The notes under the pieces were generated by a model that saw only the letters and a list, made by a program, of their open reading frames with translations, searched no databases and was not told where the DNA came from. This document shows, piece by piece, positions 12,401-24,918 of a stretch of 64,000 nt of DNA. Each line of letters starts with the position of its first letter. The first letter of the stretch is position 1. The DNA is from Kingdonia uniflora (taxonomy: Eukaryota > Streptophyta > Magnoliopsida > Ranunculales > Circaeasteraceae), in NCBI GenBank assembly GCA_014058105.1, contig JACGCM010000018.1:620001-684000 (forward strand). The letters run 5' to 3'. The position numbers were made by a program, and so were the translations under genes.

Positions 12401-12752
12401 GACATTGTTAAGGAATCTGTTCGAATTAAAGAGTTGGAGGCAGATCTAGTTTTTTCGTTCGAGCTAGCTTAAGGAAAGTGAACAAACAAACTAGAGAGAG
12501 TGATTATAAGTTAGAAAACCTTCTTCGTAAAGAGTAAGAGTTACAAGTACCTATCAAGAAGAAGGATGAGCTGCTTAATAAAGCTCATGCTAGAGGAGGT
12601 GATGTAAACGAGTTAGAGTTGGTAGCACTTCGTGATGACGTGGAAGCGTTAAGAATGAAAAATCGTACTGAGCAAGGTGAGGCGACGGTGCTGATAGCAA
12701 AATTATGCGAGGTTATATCAAGGTTAGAGGAATACTTAGTGACTCAGCTCCC
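9441..12752 (-). mobile_element. Tat element B, left half (antisense gene portion)
   Basis: This half carries the + strand antisense gene. The gag-pol half lies on the - strand at 26285-30935, beyond the inserted element A. The antisense gene resumes at 25637, directly after element A, which ties the two halves together. The 3' LTR and small ORFs expected left of 9441 are missing and replaced by chromovirus copy 1. Confidence 0.6.
9451..12752 (+). pseudogene. antisense coiled-coil gene of Tat element B, 5' and middle exons
   Basis: Exon a, about 9451-10280: EFDLMLPLSNLAKG, CHAQLNG, then YFSSSSSQPQVFGLNSVG, WNNNLIW and a degenerate end; it resembles the 'putative gypsy type transposon' domain and aligns with copies in A, C and D. 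Exon b, about 10350-10868, is basic and ends TIKDELLAVENRLRAAARVG...QLELSR before GTATGT. Exon c starts after tgttgtag at 10942: coiled coil, then EVVAARDSLGQKLLEVGYS. Further coiled-coil exons extend to 12752 (VISRLEEYL). Many stops (TAG/TGA) occur, so no product is expected. It is cut at 12752 by element A. Function unknown. Confidence 0.65.
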
Positions 12753-13125
12753 CATAACTTGCCCGGATTTCCTGACAACAATCATGTAAACCTGACCCAC
12801 CCTTGGTGACTCAGCTCCCTATATCTCTATAAATAGAGGAGAAGGGAAACCAAGGAGGGGTTAGAAAAATCAGCTCTAGCCCTTTGCATTTTACCTTTGA
12901 CCACCCAGATACTTTGTACTCGAACCCTGTTATTTACTCTTCAGTAATACATTCTGTCTTAAAAAATCCTCATCAGAGGTCGTAGAGAGTCACATTCGGG
13001 CCTCTACGCAAGTAATTGTCTATAGTTAGATCTTACTTTAAGTTATTTTCTTACCTCCTTTGATTGAGGATCGATTCAATGTTGTTAGAACCAACTTCAC
13101 ATCTGAGTGATGTTAGATCTATACA
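12753..13125 (+). repeat. 5' LTR of element A, missing its first ~345 bp
   Basis: Aligns from cccataacttgcc onward with 25260-25636. A TATA region (tctataaatagagg at 12827), ctcttcagtaata and the end in ataca are shared. The first ~345 bp of the complete copy are absent. A 14-nt segment gtgactcagctccc at the junction (12739-12752) repeats 12806-12819 inside this LTR, as filler DNA would. Confidence 0.8.
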
Positions 13126-13127
13126 AA

Positions 13128-13141
13128 TGGCATCGTCTGTG
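13128..13141 (+). promoter_or_regulatory. primer-binding site of element A (decayed)
   Basis: TGGCATCGTCTGTG lies 2 nt after the LTR end. It equals the common plant gypsy site TGGCGCCGTCTGTG apart from a CGCC->CATC change. The site would pair with the 3' end of a lysine-type tRNA. Confidence 0.65.
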
Positions 13142-13210
13142 TTTCCCACCCTCCTAATCTCCTTTCCTTCTTCCCCTCCTTTTGTTTTGCACTTCAGCAG
13201 ATTACCCTCA

Positions 13211-14570
13211 ATGGCCCCCACACGCCGTTCCAACTCAACGTAGGCAGGTCGCTCCATTGATGGAGTCGCTGCCCAAATTGTCCAGTTATCCCAACAAGTC
13301 ACTCAGGCAGAGGAGCGCCACCAGAACCATCTAAATCAGGAGTATAAAAACTACTACTTGGCACTAGAAACTGACCAAAATCGCCGCTTGGATGATGAAA
13401 ACAGACAGAACAGAGCAATCGACGAACTGCGCAACATCGACTGAGAGCTGCAAAGATTATAGCCCTTCGAACCTGTTCTCTCGTCCCAGGCACCAGACCC
13501 ATCCCGCATTTCTGCTCGCGCCCGCCTTGGACCTTCACTAAACCTTGAGATACCCCCCGATCATACAGGTGCCGATGGTTATTCCCATATTATCCCCCAA
13601 ACCGGCTCCATTCACCTCAGGATTCACCCCATAGAAAACTCTTCCGACACAACCCTCCGCTACTCCAGACACCCCAGACACAGTCCTGCTTGGTAACGGC
13701 TCAACAAACGTAGTGCTAATGTTATCTCAAACACTCGACCTCACAACCTTCGAATTAATCAATCTCCCCCACGTCCTGCATATGTTACACAGCAGGACCT
13801 CAACCACAAAATATAACCCGTCATTCGCGTCAGCATGAGCCCCGCCACAAGCTCCTGGAGCCTCCACAATAAATCAATCTACCCCAAACTTTTGGTTATC
13901 GAAATACCCTCCAACTTTCGTGCCCCAAAACTCAACAAATATCGTAACATAGACCCCAAATCCCACATCTTCAAATTCCAAAACTCCCTGAGCCTCTACT
14001 CTACGGCTGACTACCAATTATGTCGCCTTTTTCCAACAAGTCTTATCGATAGCCCCCTTCGATGGTTCCACAATCTCCCAAATTGCTCGATTCGTAACTT
14101 CGTACGACTTTCACACCTCTTCATTGCCCAGTTTGCCTTCAACAAAGACAGAGAGGTCAGAGTTGACGCTCTCTTCAATTTCAAAAAATCTTGCAGTGAG
14201 ACCCTCAAGGCCTTCACTAGAAGATTCCTCAGCGAATCCCAGAAAATTGAAAATCTCGACTGCTCGAAAGCTATTTTGGCATATTCGAATGCCTTGCCCG
14301 ACCACAGCCGAGTAAAAGAGTACCTAGTTTTCCACAAACCAAAAACACTCGAAGAGATGCTCTAGAAGGTCATCAGTTATATTAATCCTGAACTCCTCCC
14401 AGAGTCTCGCAAACAGGGCCAACCTTCACAAACAACAAACTTCAATAAACCTTGGCAACACCCACACCCTGCTCTCGCACCCCTGATTGGTCCTGTCTCA
14501 CAGGAGACTGAGTGCCACAAGCACTCCAACATTGATAACAACACCGAAGCGCGCAAAAAGTGACCAAGGC
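13211..14570 (+). pseudogene. gag of Tat element A
   Basis: Starts ATGGCCCCCACACGCCG (MAPTRRSN), a usual Tat gag start. A Gln/Asn/Arg-rich N-terminal helix (LSQQVTQAEERHQN) follows. The capsid-like retrotransposon gag domain lies at about 13890-14370 with PSNFRAPKLNKY, PLRWFHNLP, ALFNFKK and SETLKAFTRRFLSE. There are internal stops at about 13241, 13444 and 13817, so it is dead. A zinc-knuckle-like CHKH..N occurs near 14515 but is not a full CCHC. Gag would form the virus-like particle. Confidence 0.75.
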
Positions 14571-14839
14571 CTATTTTTCTAACACTCACTGCCCATCTCA
14601 ACACCCTTCTACCACACATACAAGTTGACCCCATTTGGCGCATCCCTTTCCCCATCGAAGTCAGACTAGGCGAACCTTACTGCGCCAACCATAAGTCCAA
14701 CTGTCACCATACCAATAAGTACTTTGCCCTTCAACGCTCCCTTGAACTTATTTTTAGAGCAGGACGTCTGCACCAATATATTGCTGATCTTCCGAACTAC
14801 GTCGATGGGTCCTACCTCAAATCTCTATCCAACCCTACT

Positions 14840-17800
14840 ACTGAATAAGCTGAAGTGCACACCTACAGAGTCAAGTTGGTCGAAGTTAATAACATAGACA
14901 GTGGACATTCTAAGAGTAAACGAAAGCACGTCGAAGAATGTCACAAGCTCACCCATCAAGAGAAATTTCCTACGCTTCAGCCAGAATCAAGCCGTCACCC
15001 TCGACTTGAAGGAATCTCTTTCATCGACTGTGACACTTCATACGTTCGTTTCCCCCATTCCGATCCGTTAGTCATCATGATTAAGATCGAGAACCTCGTC
15101 CTCCATACAATGCTTACAGATACTGGGAGTACAGCTGATGTCCTTTTCTTCTAAACAATTTAAGCCATGAAGAAAACAGACCTCATAACCACTGCCAACA
15201 TCAAACTAAAAGGTTTTAATGGATCAACAGAAGTTGCCGTTGGCCGTATCAGCCTACCCGTCACTACAGGCCCTATTACCCTTCAAAAAAACATTATCGT
15301 CATTGACAAGAAGTCCGAATACCTAGGTATACTCAGATGAGATTGGCATCACGCCATGCAAGCTATACCTTCGACCTACAATCAGACCCTTCAATTCAGC
15401 AATCACGAGGGTACTTGGAACTTGAAAGGCTCACAACGCCTTGCCCGCTCCTGCGAGCATCCGTAGATCAACCAAACCCAAAATCTTATCAGCCGCCCAT
15501 AGCAAACACACCATCATTTTATCCCCTTGACTTTGACAGATACCGCCCCATCTATCGAGCCCACTGTCTATATCAAACTCGATGGTCCTGGTCGGTGAAC
15601 ATTAATCAGAACCTTCCTCAATGAATCTGAGTGCCTCGAACTTTCTAATTTCCTTCAATCAAACAAAGATATCTTTGCCTGGACATTTCAAGAAAAGCCT
15701 GGTGTTAACCCAAACCTAGCCTGCCATTGCCTCGATCTTATCCCCTAATCCTCATTAGTAAAACAAAAAAAGCGTATACTGGCACCACGACTTTGAGAAG
15801 TAGTAAACCCCAAAGTAAACAAGCTCATTGCCGTAGGCTTTATCAAGGAAGTAAAATATGTAGACTGGATATCAAACATTGTAGCAGTTCCTAAGAAGAA
15901 TGGCAAGATCTGAATCTACGTTGACTTCAAAGACCTCAACAAGCACACACCAAAGGATAGTTTCCCCCTCCCAACTATTTCAATATTCCTCGATGCCACT
16001 GCTGGACATGAGCGCCTATCCATGATGGACGCTGCTTTGGGCTACAAACAGGTACCCCTCCTCCCCCTAGATTAACTTAAAACTTAATTTATAGCTGAAC
16101 AAGGCCTTTACTGTTTCAATGTTATTCCCATCGGCCTTAAAAATGCCGGTGCCATCTACCAATACCTTGTTACAACCATGTTCAAACCCCTGCTTGGCAA
16201 ATCTGTCGAAGTCTATATCGACAATATATTATGTAAGAGCCTTCAGAAAATCACCCATATCCAAGACCTCTCAGAAATCTTCTCGATACTTTGCTCATAT
16301 AATATGAAACTCAACCCAGACAAGTGCCAATTTGGCGTGTCATCCGAAAAAAATTTGGGTCACCTTATCAGTAAACGCGGGATAGAGATTGACCCAGACC
16401 ACATTCAAGCCCTCATAAACATGCCTTCGCCTCGAACCAAGAAAGACATCCAAAAAGTAGCGGGCAGGATAACAACCCTCAATCGTTACATTTCCAAATC
16501 CTTAGATCGATGTGCCTGGCCCTTTTCCCTCTTACACGATCAAGGTGTCCACAAAGCAAGAAAGAAAAACAATCCTGAGATTGACTGGACCTCTGAGTGT
16601 GAACAAGCCTTCCTTGAACTCAAATCTTATCTTGTTCATCCACCAATCATCAACACACCTATCGAAGGCAAAGCACTCTCTCTTTATACCTCACTGCCAC
16701 ATAAACCTCTCTTAGTTCAGTGCCCATTCGATTTGATTCGAGCATCGAAAACCTGTATATTTCATCAGCAAAACCCTAACCCCTGCAGAAACATGATATT
16801 CAAAAATTGAGTGCTTACTCCTCATACTTGTCTATTCAGCCCGTAAGCTCAAGCCATATTTTCAGGCTCATCCCATTCGTGTTATTACCAGTTATCCCCT
16901 TTGAGAGGTTCTTAGGATAAAAGAAAAATCAAGATGAGTACGACAGTGGTCCGTATAACTTGGCGAACATGACATTACCTTCGAGAAGCAACTATCCCAG
17001 AAAGGCCAAGCAGTAGCAGACTTTCTAGGTGACTTCCTTGTCGGAGATGACGACTGGGAATAACACGAAGAGGATTTATCAGAAGATCAACCCAAGATTG
17101 TAGATCCCAGGGACCCTCTTACAAGCTGGCGTTTATTCACAGATGGATCAGGAGGACCTAATGGCTCAGGCATTGGTATTGTCTAGGTAACACCCACTAA
17201 TGACCGCATAGAGAAAGCTGTCAAACTGGCCTTCGAATATTCTAATAACGAAGTAGAGTACGAAGCCATGATCCACGGCCTTGACCTCGCACTCGACCTT
17301 GGCATTCCCAAGCTTGCAGTCTTTATAGATTCCCAACTCATTCAGATACACTACACAAGAAAAAACGAAGCTAACGGTCGCATGGCTGACTAAGCTCTCT
17401 TTGTGCGACAGGGCATGGACCGATTCCTTGAAAAATCCACAATTACACATTACCCTCGGGGAGAAAATAGACATACAGATGCCCTCGCCTACATAGCAGC
17501 TATGCTCGGGTAATCAGAATCTCGAGCACTCCATATCGAAGTACTCGAATGCCCAAGTATCGACCAAATGGAAATCAATACCATCAATACTGGGGGCGAG
17601 AATCACGATCTAGACGATTGGCAAACACCGTTTCTTCATTACCTCAACAACGCCACCCTCCCAGATGATCCCAAGGCCAAAAGGTCCTTGCTAGAAAACT
17701 GCCGTAGATATACTATCCACAAAAGCCAACTACATCGAAAATCCCCAAATGGTGTCCACCTTCGATGCATATCCCAAGCCGAAGTTTCTCAAACCTTAGC

Positions 17801-18880
17801 CAAAATTCACGAAGGAACCTGCGTTGCTCATACTGTTGGTCATTCTATGGCCCTTCGAGCTGTTACCCAAGGATTATCTTGTCCAGGTATGAAAAAATAA
17901 GCTTCCGACTATGTAAAACACTGCGACAAATGCCAGCGTCTCGCTCTTGACATCCATAGCCCCTCTCAAGACCTCCACTTCAGTCAAGTTTCCTGGCCAT
18001 TCAAAAGATGGGCCCTCGATCTCATTGAACCCTTCCCAAAAGCTTTAGGTAGTAGAGAAAACATCCTCGTCACAACCGATTACTTTACAAAATGGGTCGA
18101 AGCGGTAACTCTATGCCAAACCAGAAAAGAAGAAGATGTCAAATTTTTATGGGAAAATATCATCACTCGCTACGGCTGTCCTCATATGATTCGATGCGAC
18201 AATGGTCCCCAATCTCTTGGCAGTAAACTTCGAAACTTCCTCAAAAAACACAACATCATCCTCTCACCCTTCACACCTTACTATCCCCAAGGCAGCGATC
18301 AAGTCAAAGCAATTAACAAAACCATCGTCGATGGTCTTAAAATGAGAGTCGATGCAAAGAAAGGGCGATGGGTTCAAGAGTTACAACACGCCCTTTGGGC
18401 CTATCGCACAACCCAAAGGAAATTTATAGGATGCACCCCCTTCCTCCTAACATATGAAGCCGATGTTGTATTACCAACCCAATTCGTAGTACCCACTTGA
18501 GACCCAAACCTCCCAGACGAAGATAATGAGTTCGAACTTGCTTGGAACATCTTATGGATCGATGAAACCAGAGATCGAGCTATCGCCAACCTTGGCTGGT
18601 ACCACACATCTCTTCAAAAATCTTACTACAAAAGAGTTCGACCATGGAATTTCAACATTGGAGATCTGGTACTTCAACGTGTCAATCAATCTTCGAGGCC
18701 TTAAAATGCTGGCAAGTTAGCCGAATCATAGGAAGGGCCATATGTTGTCTACAATAAAAAAGACAAGGGTTCTTATTACTTAATGATGGAAGACGAAGGG
18801 CTTCTACTGAACCCCTAGAATACAATGTAGCTGGTCTCCTATTACAGGCCATATCTCCAACCATGTACAACTGATGTAAT
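14840..18880 (+). pseudogene. protease-RT-RNase H-archaeal RNase H-integrase of Tat element A
   Basis: Protease at 14855-15154 keeps LTDTGSTADVLF. RT at about 15640-16500 shows VAVPKKNGKI, VDFKDLN, IGLKNAGAIYQ and the catalytic box as YIDN at about 16215, where YIDD is required. RNase H: PVYFISKTLTPAET and KLKPYFQAHPI at 16750-16880. Second, archaeal-type RNase H at 17115-17515: FTDGSGG, NNEVEYEAMIHGL, VFIDSQL and NRHTDALA. Integrase at 17570-18600: zinc-finger His/Cys (HCDKCQRLA), RCDNGPQSLG, then a GSDQVKAINKT box that carries Lys where the catalytic Glu belongs. The C-terminal domain ends GKL...EGPYVVYN at about 18760. Multiple stops, so inactive. Confidence 0.8.
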
Positions 18881-18980
18881 CCAAAACATTCAATAAACAA
18901 GTTTTTCAACCCTTACTTTGTCTTCTGCTTCATTTTGAATTTCTAAATTTAACTCAGGTGTCATATCAACCTTCGACCCG

Positions 18981-19650
18981 ACTGATACTTGGGGGAGATC
19001 TTAAGGTGCTCAAGCTCCCAACTTCGAGCAAACTCGAGGGGCAAGAATGGTCGAAAGGCCAGACCGTCGGGGATGCATTGGGGGACGACCAGATATTGCT
19101 TCACTGTGGCTTAGGCCATCGAAGTCTAGTCTTTTTCTTGATTGACCCTCGGTATCACGCCCACCTTGCCCCGACAGATACTTGGGGGCGATCTTGAATT
19201 GCTCAAGTATCTAATTTTGAGCAAACTCGAGGGGCAAGGATGGTCGAAAGACCGGACCCTCGGGGATGCATTGGGGACGATCAGATATACTTCGTCTAGG
19301 CTTTGAAACTATCGAAGTCTAGTCCTTTTCTTGGTTTACCCTAGGTATCATGTCCACCCTCGCCCCGACTTGTACTTGGGGACGACCTTGAATTGCTCAA
19401 GTTTCTGACATTCGAGCGGACTCGCGGGGCAAGGTTGGTCAAAAGACCGAACCCTCGGGAATGCGTTGGAGGCGATCAGATATAGCTTTGCTATGGCTTA
19501 GGCCTTCAAAGTCCGGTAAATTTTCGGGTTTCTTCTAGGAATCACGTCCCCTTGGCCCGATTGATACTTAGAAGCGACCTAGAAAATTTTCAAAATTTCA
19601 ACATTGTTGTGGCTTTGGCCTTCGATGTCTAGCAAAACATTCTGAGTTTG
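18981..19650 (+). repeat. tandem repeat, ~193 bp unit, ~3.5 copies, in 3' region of element A
   Basis: Units centred on actgatacttggggg start at 18981, 19174, 19368 and 19560, spacing 193, 194 and 192. Each includes gaggggcaag, tggtcgaaa.gacc and tcggggatgc.ttgggg. Located directly after pol, where Tat/Ogre elements are known to carry fast-evolving tandem repeats that can seed satellite DNA. Confidence 0.9.
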
Positions 19651-20157
19651 AGCTATACAATCGTCGACACTCCCCAGGTTTTGATCACTCTACAGTCATT
19701 CATACAGACCAAATTTCTACTCAAACAGATCCAACTTCTACACTTCCAAACAGCAACCGTATACAATTATACTATCTTCAATTTTATCAATTGCAGAGAA
19801 CATTCGACATATCATCTATCAGAGGAACAGTTGCAGTACAATTCGAAGACCAATCATCAAGAGTCGAAAACAAGCAAACTCAGCAAAATGTGCATTCAAA
19901 TTCCAATAATTCAAGGTCAGGGCACGATTATACAATCCATCAGCATATCAGATATCAAATTAGAAGTTTAGAATCAGTATGTTCAGAAAATACGCATCAA
20001 TATGTTCAGCATCAATTTTAGGAGTTCAAACAGATAACAAAAACACAAACAACCTGCCGAGTTCAGAGACCAATAGAAAACAACAACATCGTTCAACATA
20101 TTACAACTTAACATTTCAATCAACAGAAGAAGAAATGTCATCCCAACCTCATATACC
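19651..20157. other. spacer between repeat array and antisense gene of element A
   Basis: AC-rich, low-complexity stretch. May include the 3' end of the antisense transcript. I recognise no protein similarity on either strand. Confidence 0.4.
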
Positions 20158-22265
20158 TCATACCGGCGCGGTTACGCCTTCCTGCTCTACAGCTCCCCGA
20201 GCAACTTCACTCGAACCTCCAACGACCAAACCACCAACAGTACTAACAATGGGCACTCCAACAAGCGAAGTATCTGCACCACCCCCAATACTTCCAGCTG
20301 GTTCATCAGCAATGTTCTCCTCTCCTCCCTTCATCTGCAAATCATCCCTTTCAACAAGTTCTGGAGACACAGGATAAGGTTCCAATGACTCGGGATCATA
20401 CCCCTTATCACCTATAAAGCTTTCCAACTTAGCGTTCATTTTGCATTCGCCATCATACTGCTACTGGAAAGTCACCTTTTGCTCAGCTTTCTCCCTCTCA
20501 CACGCTACAAGCTTCGCAGACCACTCTCGCTCCACCCTCGACCGCTGCAGCTCGAGTCACTGTCATAAGAGTCGGTAAGCACCTCTAGATCCTACTTCAA
20601 CTTCCTGACTTCAGACACCAGTGATGCCTCTTTCCCACGAGAAAGATTCAGATTGTCCTTTGTTTGCTTCAATTTTGCCTTCACTACATTCATTGCCTTG
20701 CTGCAAGTTTGCACCCAAGCATCCGTCTGCTATAATTTTCAAGAAATCAGTGCAACTCGAAACTCGAATTTTTTTCAAGAAATCGCAAAATACCACAACA
20801 GCAAGCCCATATAGTTACCTGAGACATGTGTTTCTTTATCTCTTTCAAAGCCTCATCTGGGTCATCTTCCTAGAGCTCGACCATCAAAGCCTGCTTTGCC
20901 ACAGCCTACTTCTGTCGTTCAACCTTCCTCATCTCTTAATCTTCCTCTAGTGTATCATCCTCCTCTAGTACCTTACGTCTCTTGCATTGGCCAACATTCG
21001 ATTGCTGCACCTTCGAAGCTTCGGGGACTACCGGGCCTTTCCTCTTCCCAGTTTAAGATACTACTACCCTCGGCCACAACTTCGGCGCATCTCCTACCAC
21101 TTCGGGCACTAAAATTGCTGGCTTTGAACCCCTCCGCAATCTCTGTACAAATTGGTAGTTTCTTGGCAACTCTTCCCCTCCCATCACTTTTTGCCCCTTA
21201 GAAACATCTTTACCTTTTTTTCTTTTTGGTAGCTTCGACGTAGCGGGTACGCCTCAAAGCAGGGAATCCACCTTCTTCCTCCTTTGCCTTTTGATTTAGA
21301 GACTGTCAAACACAGAATTTACCCTGTCTTCACTCGCTCCAAGCAGCGTATCAATATAATTTTCCAGATTATCCTAAGACAAACTCTCCATACCTGTAAA
21401 TTCAAACAAGATCACAGTTATCACTTATCCCAGATACACATCAACAACAACCCTTCGACAGTAAACTTACTTTCATTATATACCCTATGATGTAATTTAT
21501 ATGGATCATCTTTCTCTACATTCTCATAGTTACCCCTTACTATCAGTAAATCTTTATTGTACCCTCGGCCTGTCGAGCGTAGGTCAAAGAGCCAAGGTTT
21601 CTTTGGGTCACATTGGATGTGATTGATCCCAGGTTCTGAGTAGCCATTCTCGAGTAAAAGGTGATGATGTCAAACCATTTAATCAATCCTCGACCCTCAC
21701 TAGCCAGTTTTACATTTTTCCCTCTATAACCCTCATTATCTCATAAAAATTACCGTTAATTTGCACCGGAGACACTCCCCAAAAATTTAATACTTCTTTC
21801 ACCAATCTTCGGAGAGGCAGCTCCAGTCCCAATTGAATTTAGCCTCTATAACCCAAAATCCCTTCCCCAGGGTCCGACTTGAAGGTCAACCCCGCCCCTG
21901 CAGCACTCAGATACACCCCTACATTCGAAAGTACTAGTTTGGCAGCGACCCGATCTAACCTAATCCTCTCTTTTGCTAAAACAACACCTTCGACCCTATC
22001 CGACTCAGAACGCCTTACATTACCCCCCTCCCACCATAATATTTCCTCTTCATCACTATCTTCGGTAACTATCGTCCTTCGACGCCTCGAAACCAGAACC
22101 TTCACAGTTGGCAGAACAATTGACAATGGAGCCTCAGTTACAATATCTAATACTTCTACATCACTACCCTCATCCATTGGAGCTCAACCAAAAATACTAG
22201 CTTCGAATACTTCGAACTCCTCATCTATCAGTCTCTGTCTCGAAGCCCGAAGGTTACACATTTTA
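20158..22265 (-). pseudogene. antisense coiled-coil gene of Tat element A
   Basis: On the - strand, exon a starts after ttcttctgtag at about 22265 and includes DSDEEEILWWEGG, then LGLELPLRRLVKEVLNFWG, VSPVQINGNFYEIMRV and WLFDLRSTG...DLLIVRGN (to about 21470). This is the divergent relative of exon a in B, C and D. Exon b, about 21240-20815, is basic (KKKKGK, CKRRKV) and ends DPDEALKEIKKHMSQ before GTAACT. Exon c from about 20730, after attatag, reads DAWVQTCSKAMNVV and a helical K/E-rich run, finishing with MNAKLESFIGDKGYDPESLE. Opposite to gag-pol of the same element. Several stops. Role unknown. Confidence 0.65.
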
Positions 22266-23540
22266 GCCTACAGAAGAAGAGACACGCAATTAGAGTAGAA
22301 AATTAGACAATCCCGTGCCTATCACTTCTATCCTGTCCATCCCCCCTAGATATTCATCACAACCTCAATCTCAGACCTAGTACCCCCTCCAAAACCCCCC
22401 AAACCCCAAAATGGGTCAAAACCCAAATCCCTTAAGTTTCTTTACCCTCAAGAATAACCTCTAAAACCCTAAACACAGATTGCCTTACCTACAATCTCAA
22501 CAGAGCAGAACAAAGTACAAGCTGCAGAGATCAAGTACCTTACCAGTGGTTAGCAGCACTACGCTCGAATCAGCAAAACCAAACCAGTAAGCGCAACAAG
22601 AACTTCTAAGTGCGAAATGGCGTTCGTTCCCTCCTCTACACACTTTGATTCTCACAGTAAAACAATACAGTAAGTACTCCTTTCCTTCTTATATATCTTT
22701 TGAAAAGCATAAAACTGCCTCGATTTTCTAACCACTATCATTACCACAATCCCACTACCTGACTTTTTGGCTATAATTTTTGTTGACCAATATGTCCCTC
22801 ATACCTCTCGCGTGCGAATAATGCCCTCACTTATAATTGCTTGCAAAAGCTGAAGTTCTCGAACCTTTTTCTCCCTCACTCGAAGCTAAACAACCAAGTC
22901 CAAACAGTCACATCACAACCTTTTCTGTCATACGAGAAAAACATAATCATTACCTTTTGTACACTGCCCCAGACGCCCGTACTAGTCTGACAGACCAGCC
23001 ATCCGGGCTATCAGATCGGCCAGTCAAATCCCCCATAACTGACGACACAATCCCCGAACTCGAGTACTCGACCATTTTACGCCTCGAACAATCCGCAACA
23101 GATAGCCTCAAGAAAGCTTTTCTAATATATCGACTTTCAACATCCAACACACTCTTTAACCCAGAAGTTTAACCCTTCGACCGAATACAGTCACAAACTT
23201 CGACCATTCAACGATCTCATGCTTAAAGATAAAGTTTTCAGCTTTGACACAGTTTACCTTTCATTTCGACAAAGTCATTTTTATCTTCGACCAACACAAA
23301 CAATTCATTAGGTCAACCGTATTATCCCTTCAATACCTCGAATCACAAATCAAATTATGTATTACTAGTATGCACAACATGACAAAACAAGTTATCAAGA
23401 AAAACAATTTTCATTCAGTAACTCATACAACATTACAGGATTCATACAAAAATGAGAACAAAAAAGAAGGAAGAAAATAGGAAAACAACAACAAGAAAGA
23501 ATGCAAGAGAGAGCCCTATTTGTTGACGAGTTGCTTCTCT
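22266..23540. other. non-coding stretch between antisense genes of element A
   Basis: Contains introns or leader of the antisense transcription unit. Short ORFs on both strands near 22837-23172 overlap and look like shadows. An exon equivalent to the DSHS...EG exon of C and D was looked for and not recognised. Confidence 0.4.
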
Positions 23541-23834
23541 TCAAACAATGGCCGCTGCATCTTCATCCTCCTATTCCACTATATCCTCCGTGAAGCCTGT
23601 GAGAAGGGATAGCCGATGGCCGGGAAACGGCCCCATCATCTGTACTATTTCCCACCAGTACGCGAAGGGCATGTCATAGAGTGGTACCCAAAGTTCCACT
23701 TCAAAGAGGTTTGGAATTTCGGCATCAATATCCTCCCATATTCCGAACCTCTATTGATGACCCAGCAAGGCCTCCTAAATTCTCCTGGCTCTCACCGCCG
23801 CTTGATCTCCTTGAACCGGTACGTTTTCAGCCAT
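23541..23834 (-). pseudogene. small antisense ORF 2 of element A
   Basis: 98-codon frame starting MAENVPVQGDQAAVRARR with three stops. A central motif PFAYWWEIVQ ... GHRLSLLTGFTEDIVE ... EDEDAA mirrors YWSESMR...RKKFVLMM...EEIINEDMD of the intact ORF at 3460 in element C. Same antisense orientation and same order (between small ORF 1 and the large antisense gene) as in element C. Confidence 0.45.
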
Positions 23835-24325
23835 GTTGATCAACAAACAAAGCAGTAGATAAAGAAAAAGTTACGGGACAGATGAAGAAATTCCTTCCAA
23901 CCCATCCCCTTTTATACTTACAAACCCACCACAACTTTCGCTCTTCCCTAACCGAATTAATGGCAACCTTCAATTCCCAACCTCGAAAAGTCAGCAAACA
24001 AACTTTCCAATTCCTAGGTGTAACTGATTCATCGGCACATGCATTCAAACCTCATTCCCGAGGACTCCTAGTCGAGCATACCTCTAGCGTCGAGCATTCG
24101 ATTATTATTACCTTCGAGACTATTATTATACATCGCGTCTATAAAAGTAATCATCTACATTCGCCTCTACTACTAGTCAGAAATAGTGATACAGGTACGC
24201 AAAAAATATTTTGTCCATACCAAAAATCCGTTCAAACAAACAAATTACATTTCTACTACCATCCCAAGCAAAAAAAAATAAAAAACACCCACACAGAAAA
24301 AAAAAAAGAAACAAAGAAAGCCTCA

Positions 24326-24628
24326 TTAACCATTGGTCCTACTCCCAGATGGTCCAGCTTCAGTGACCGAATTTTTCTCCTCGATGATCTCCTCCACACA
24401 GACAAGACTGTCGGCCAGAGCCATCAGAAAGAGATAGCGCCTCTCAGCGTTCGTAAAATAGAACCTTAGCTGGTCCCACAGATAGGAATAAGATTCACCA
24501 TTAAAGAACTCCTCAGGTCCAACCCCCAACAGGTTGGGCATGTCCCAATTCAGATCATGCTGCCCAAAAAACATCATATGCAGTTCTGTCATCTACCGCC
24601 CTACACGACGGTCACGAGCGAACCCCAT
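24326..24628 (-). pseudogene. small antisense ORF 1 of element A
   Basis: From ATG at 24628 (MGFARDRRVGR, one stop) through an open frame from 24592. The core SYSYLWDQLRFYFTNAERRY then LFLMALADSLVCVEEIIEE has the same pattern (W/F, R, Leu-rich, acidic) as the 49.4 kb copy and element D. Lies about 290 nt from the 3' LTR. Leftward of it the region 23835-24325 shows no coding sequence. Confidence 0.45.
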
Positions 24629-24905
24629 CCTCTTCTGGTAATGCGTGTTTGGCGTGGTATCCATTCAAATGCTTTGAATCAGAAGAAAGAAGCAGAAGAA
24701 TATTGTAAATGGAAGAGGATACAACACCTCTATATAATAACCCATCTTTATAGCCTTTACTTCATTTATTACCCTATAACTGCCTATATCTGTTAAAAAC
24801 CCTCTTTTATTACCTACCCGGAAACAAATAGTCAAACTGCTCAAATTCCATGACCAAACAGCTTTCTCAATGAACACCTCTCCACTTAGCTTTGAGATCT
24901 TCGCT

Positions 24906-24917
24906 GAGAGGGGGAGA
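24906..24917 (+). promoter_or_regulatory. polypurine tract of element A
   Basis: GAGAGGGGGAGA directly before the 3' LTR start TGTAGTAGCC. Confidence 0.75.
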
Positions 24918-24918
24918 A

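Noticed and set aside
13299..13538. Cys-rich - strand ORF at 13299-13538 (and 14377-14655, 14011-14337)
   Set aside because: They lie opposite gag of element A and match no family; they are shadows of the gag frame.
23882..24469. 195-aa + strand ORF in element A
   Set aside because: Overlaps the antisense small ORFs, low-complexity Lys/His/Ser content, no relatives at the equivalent place in C or D.
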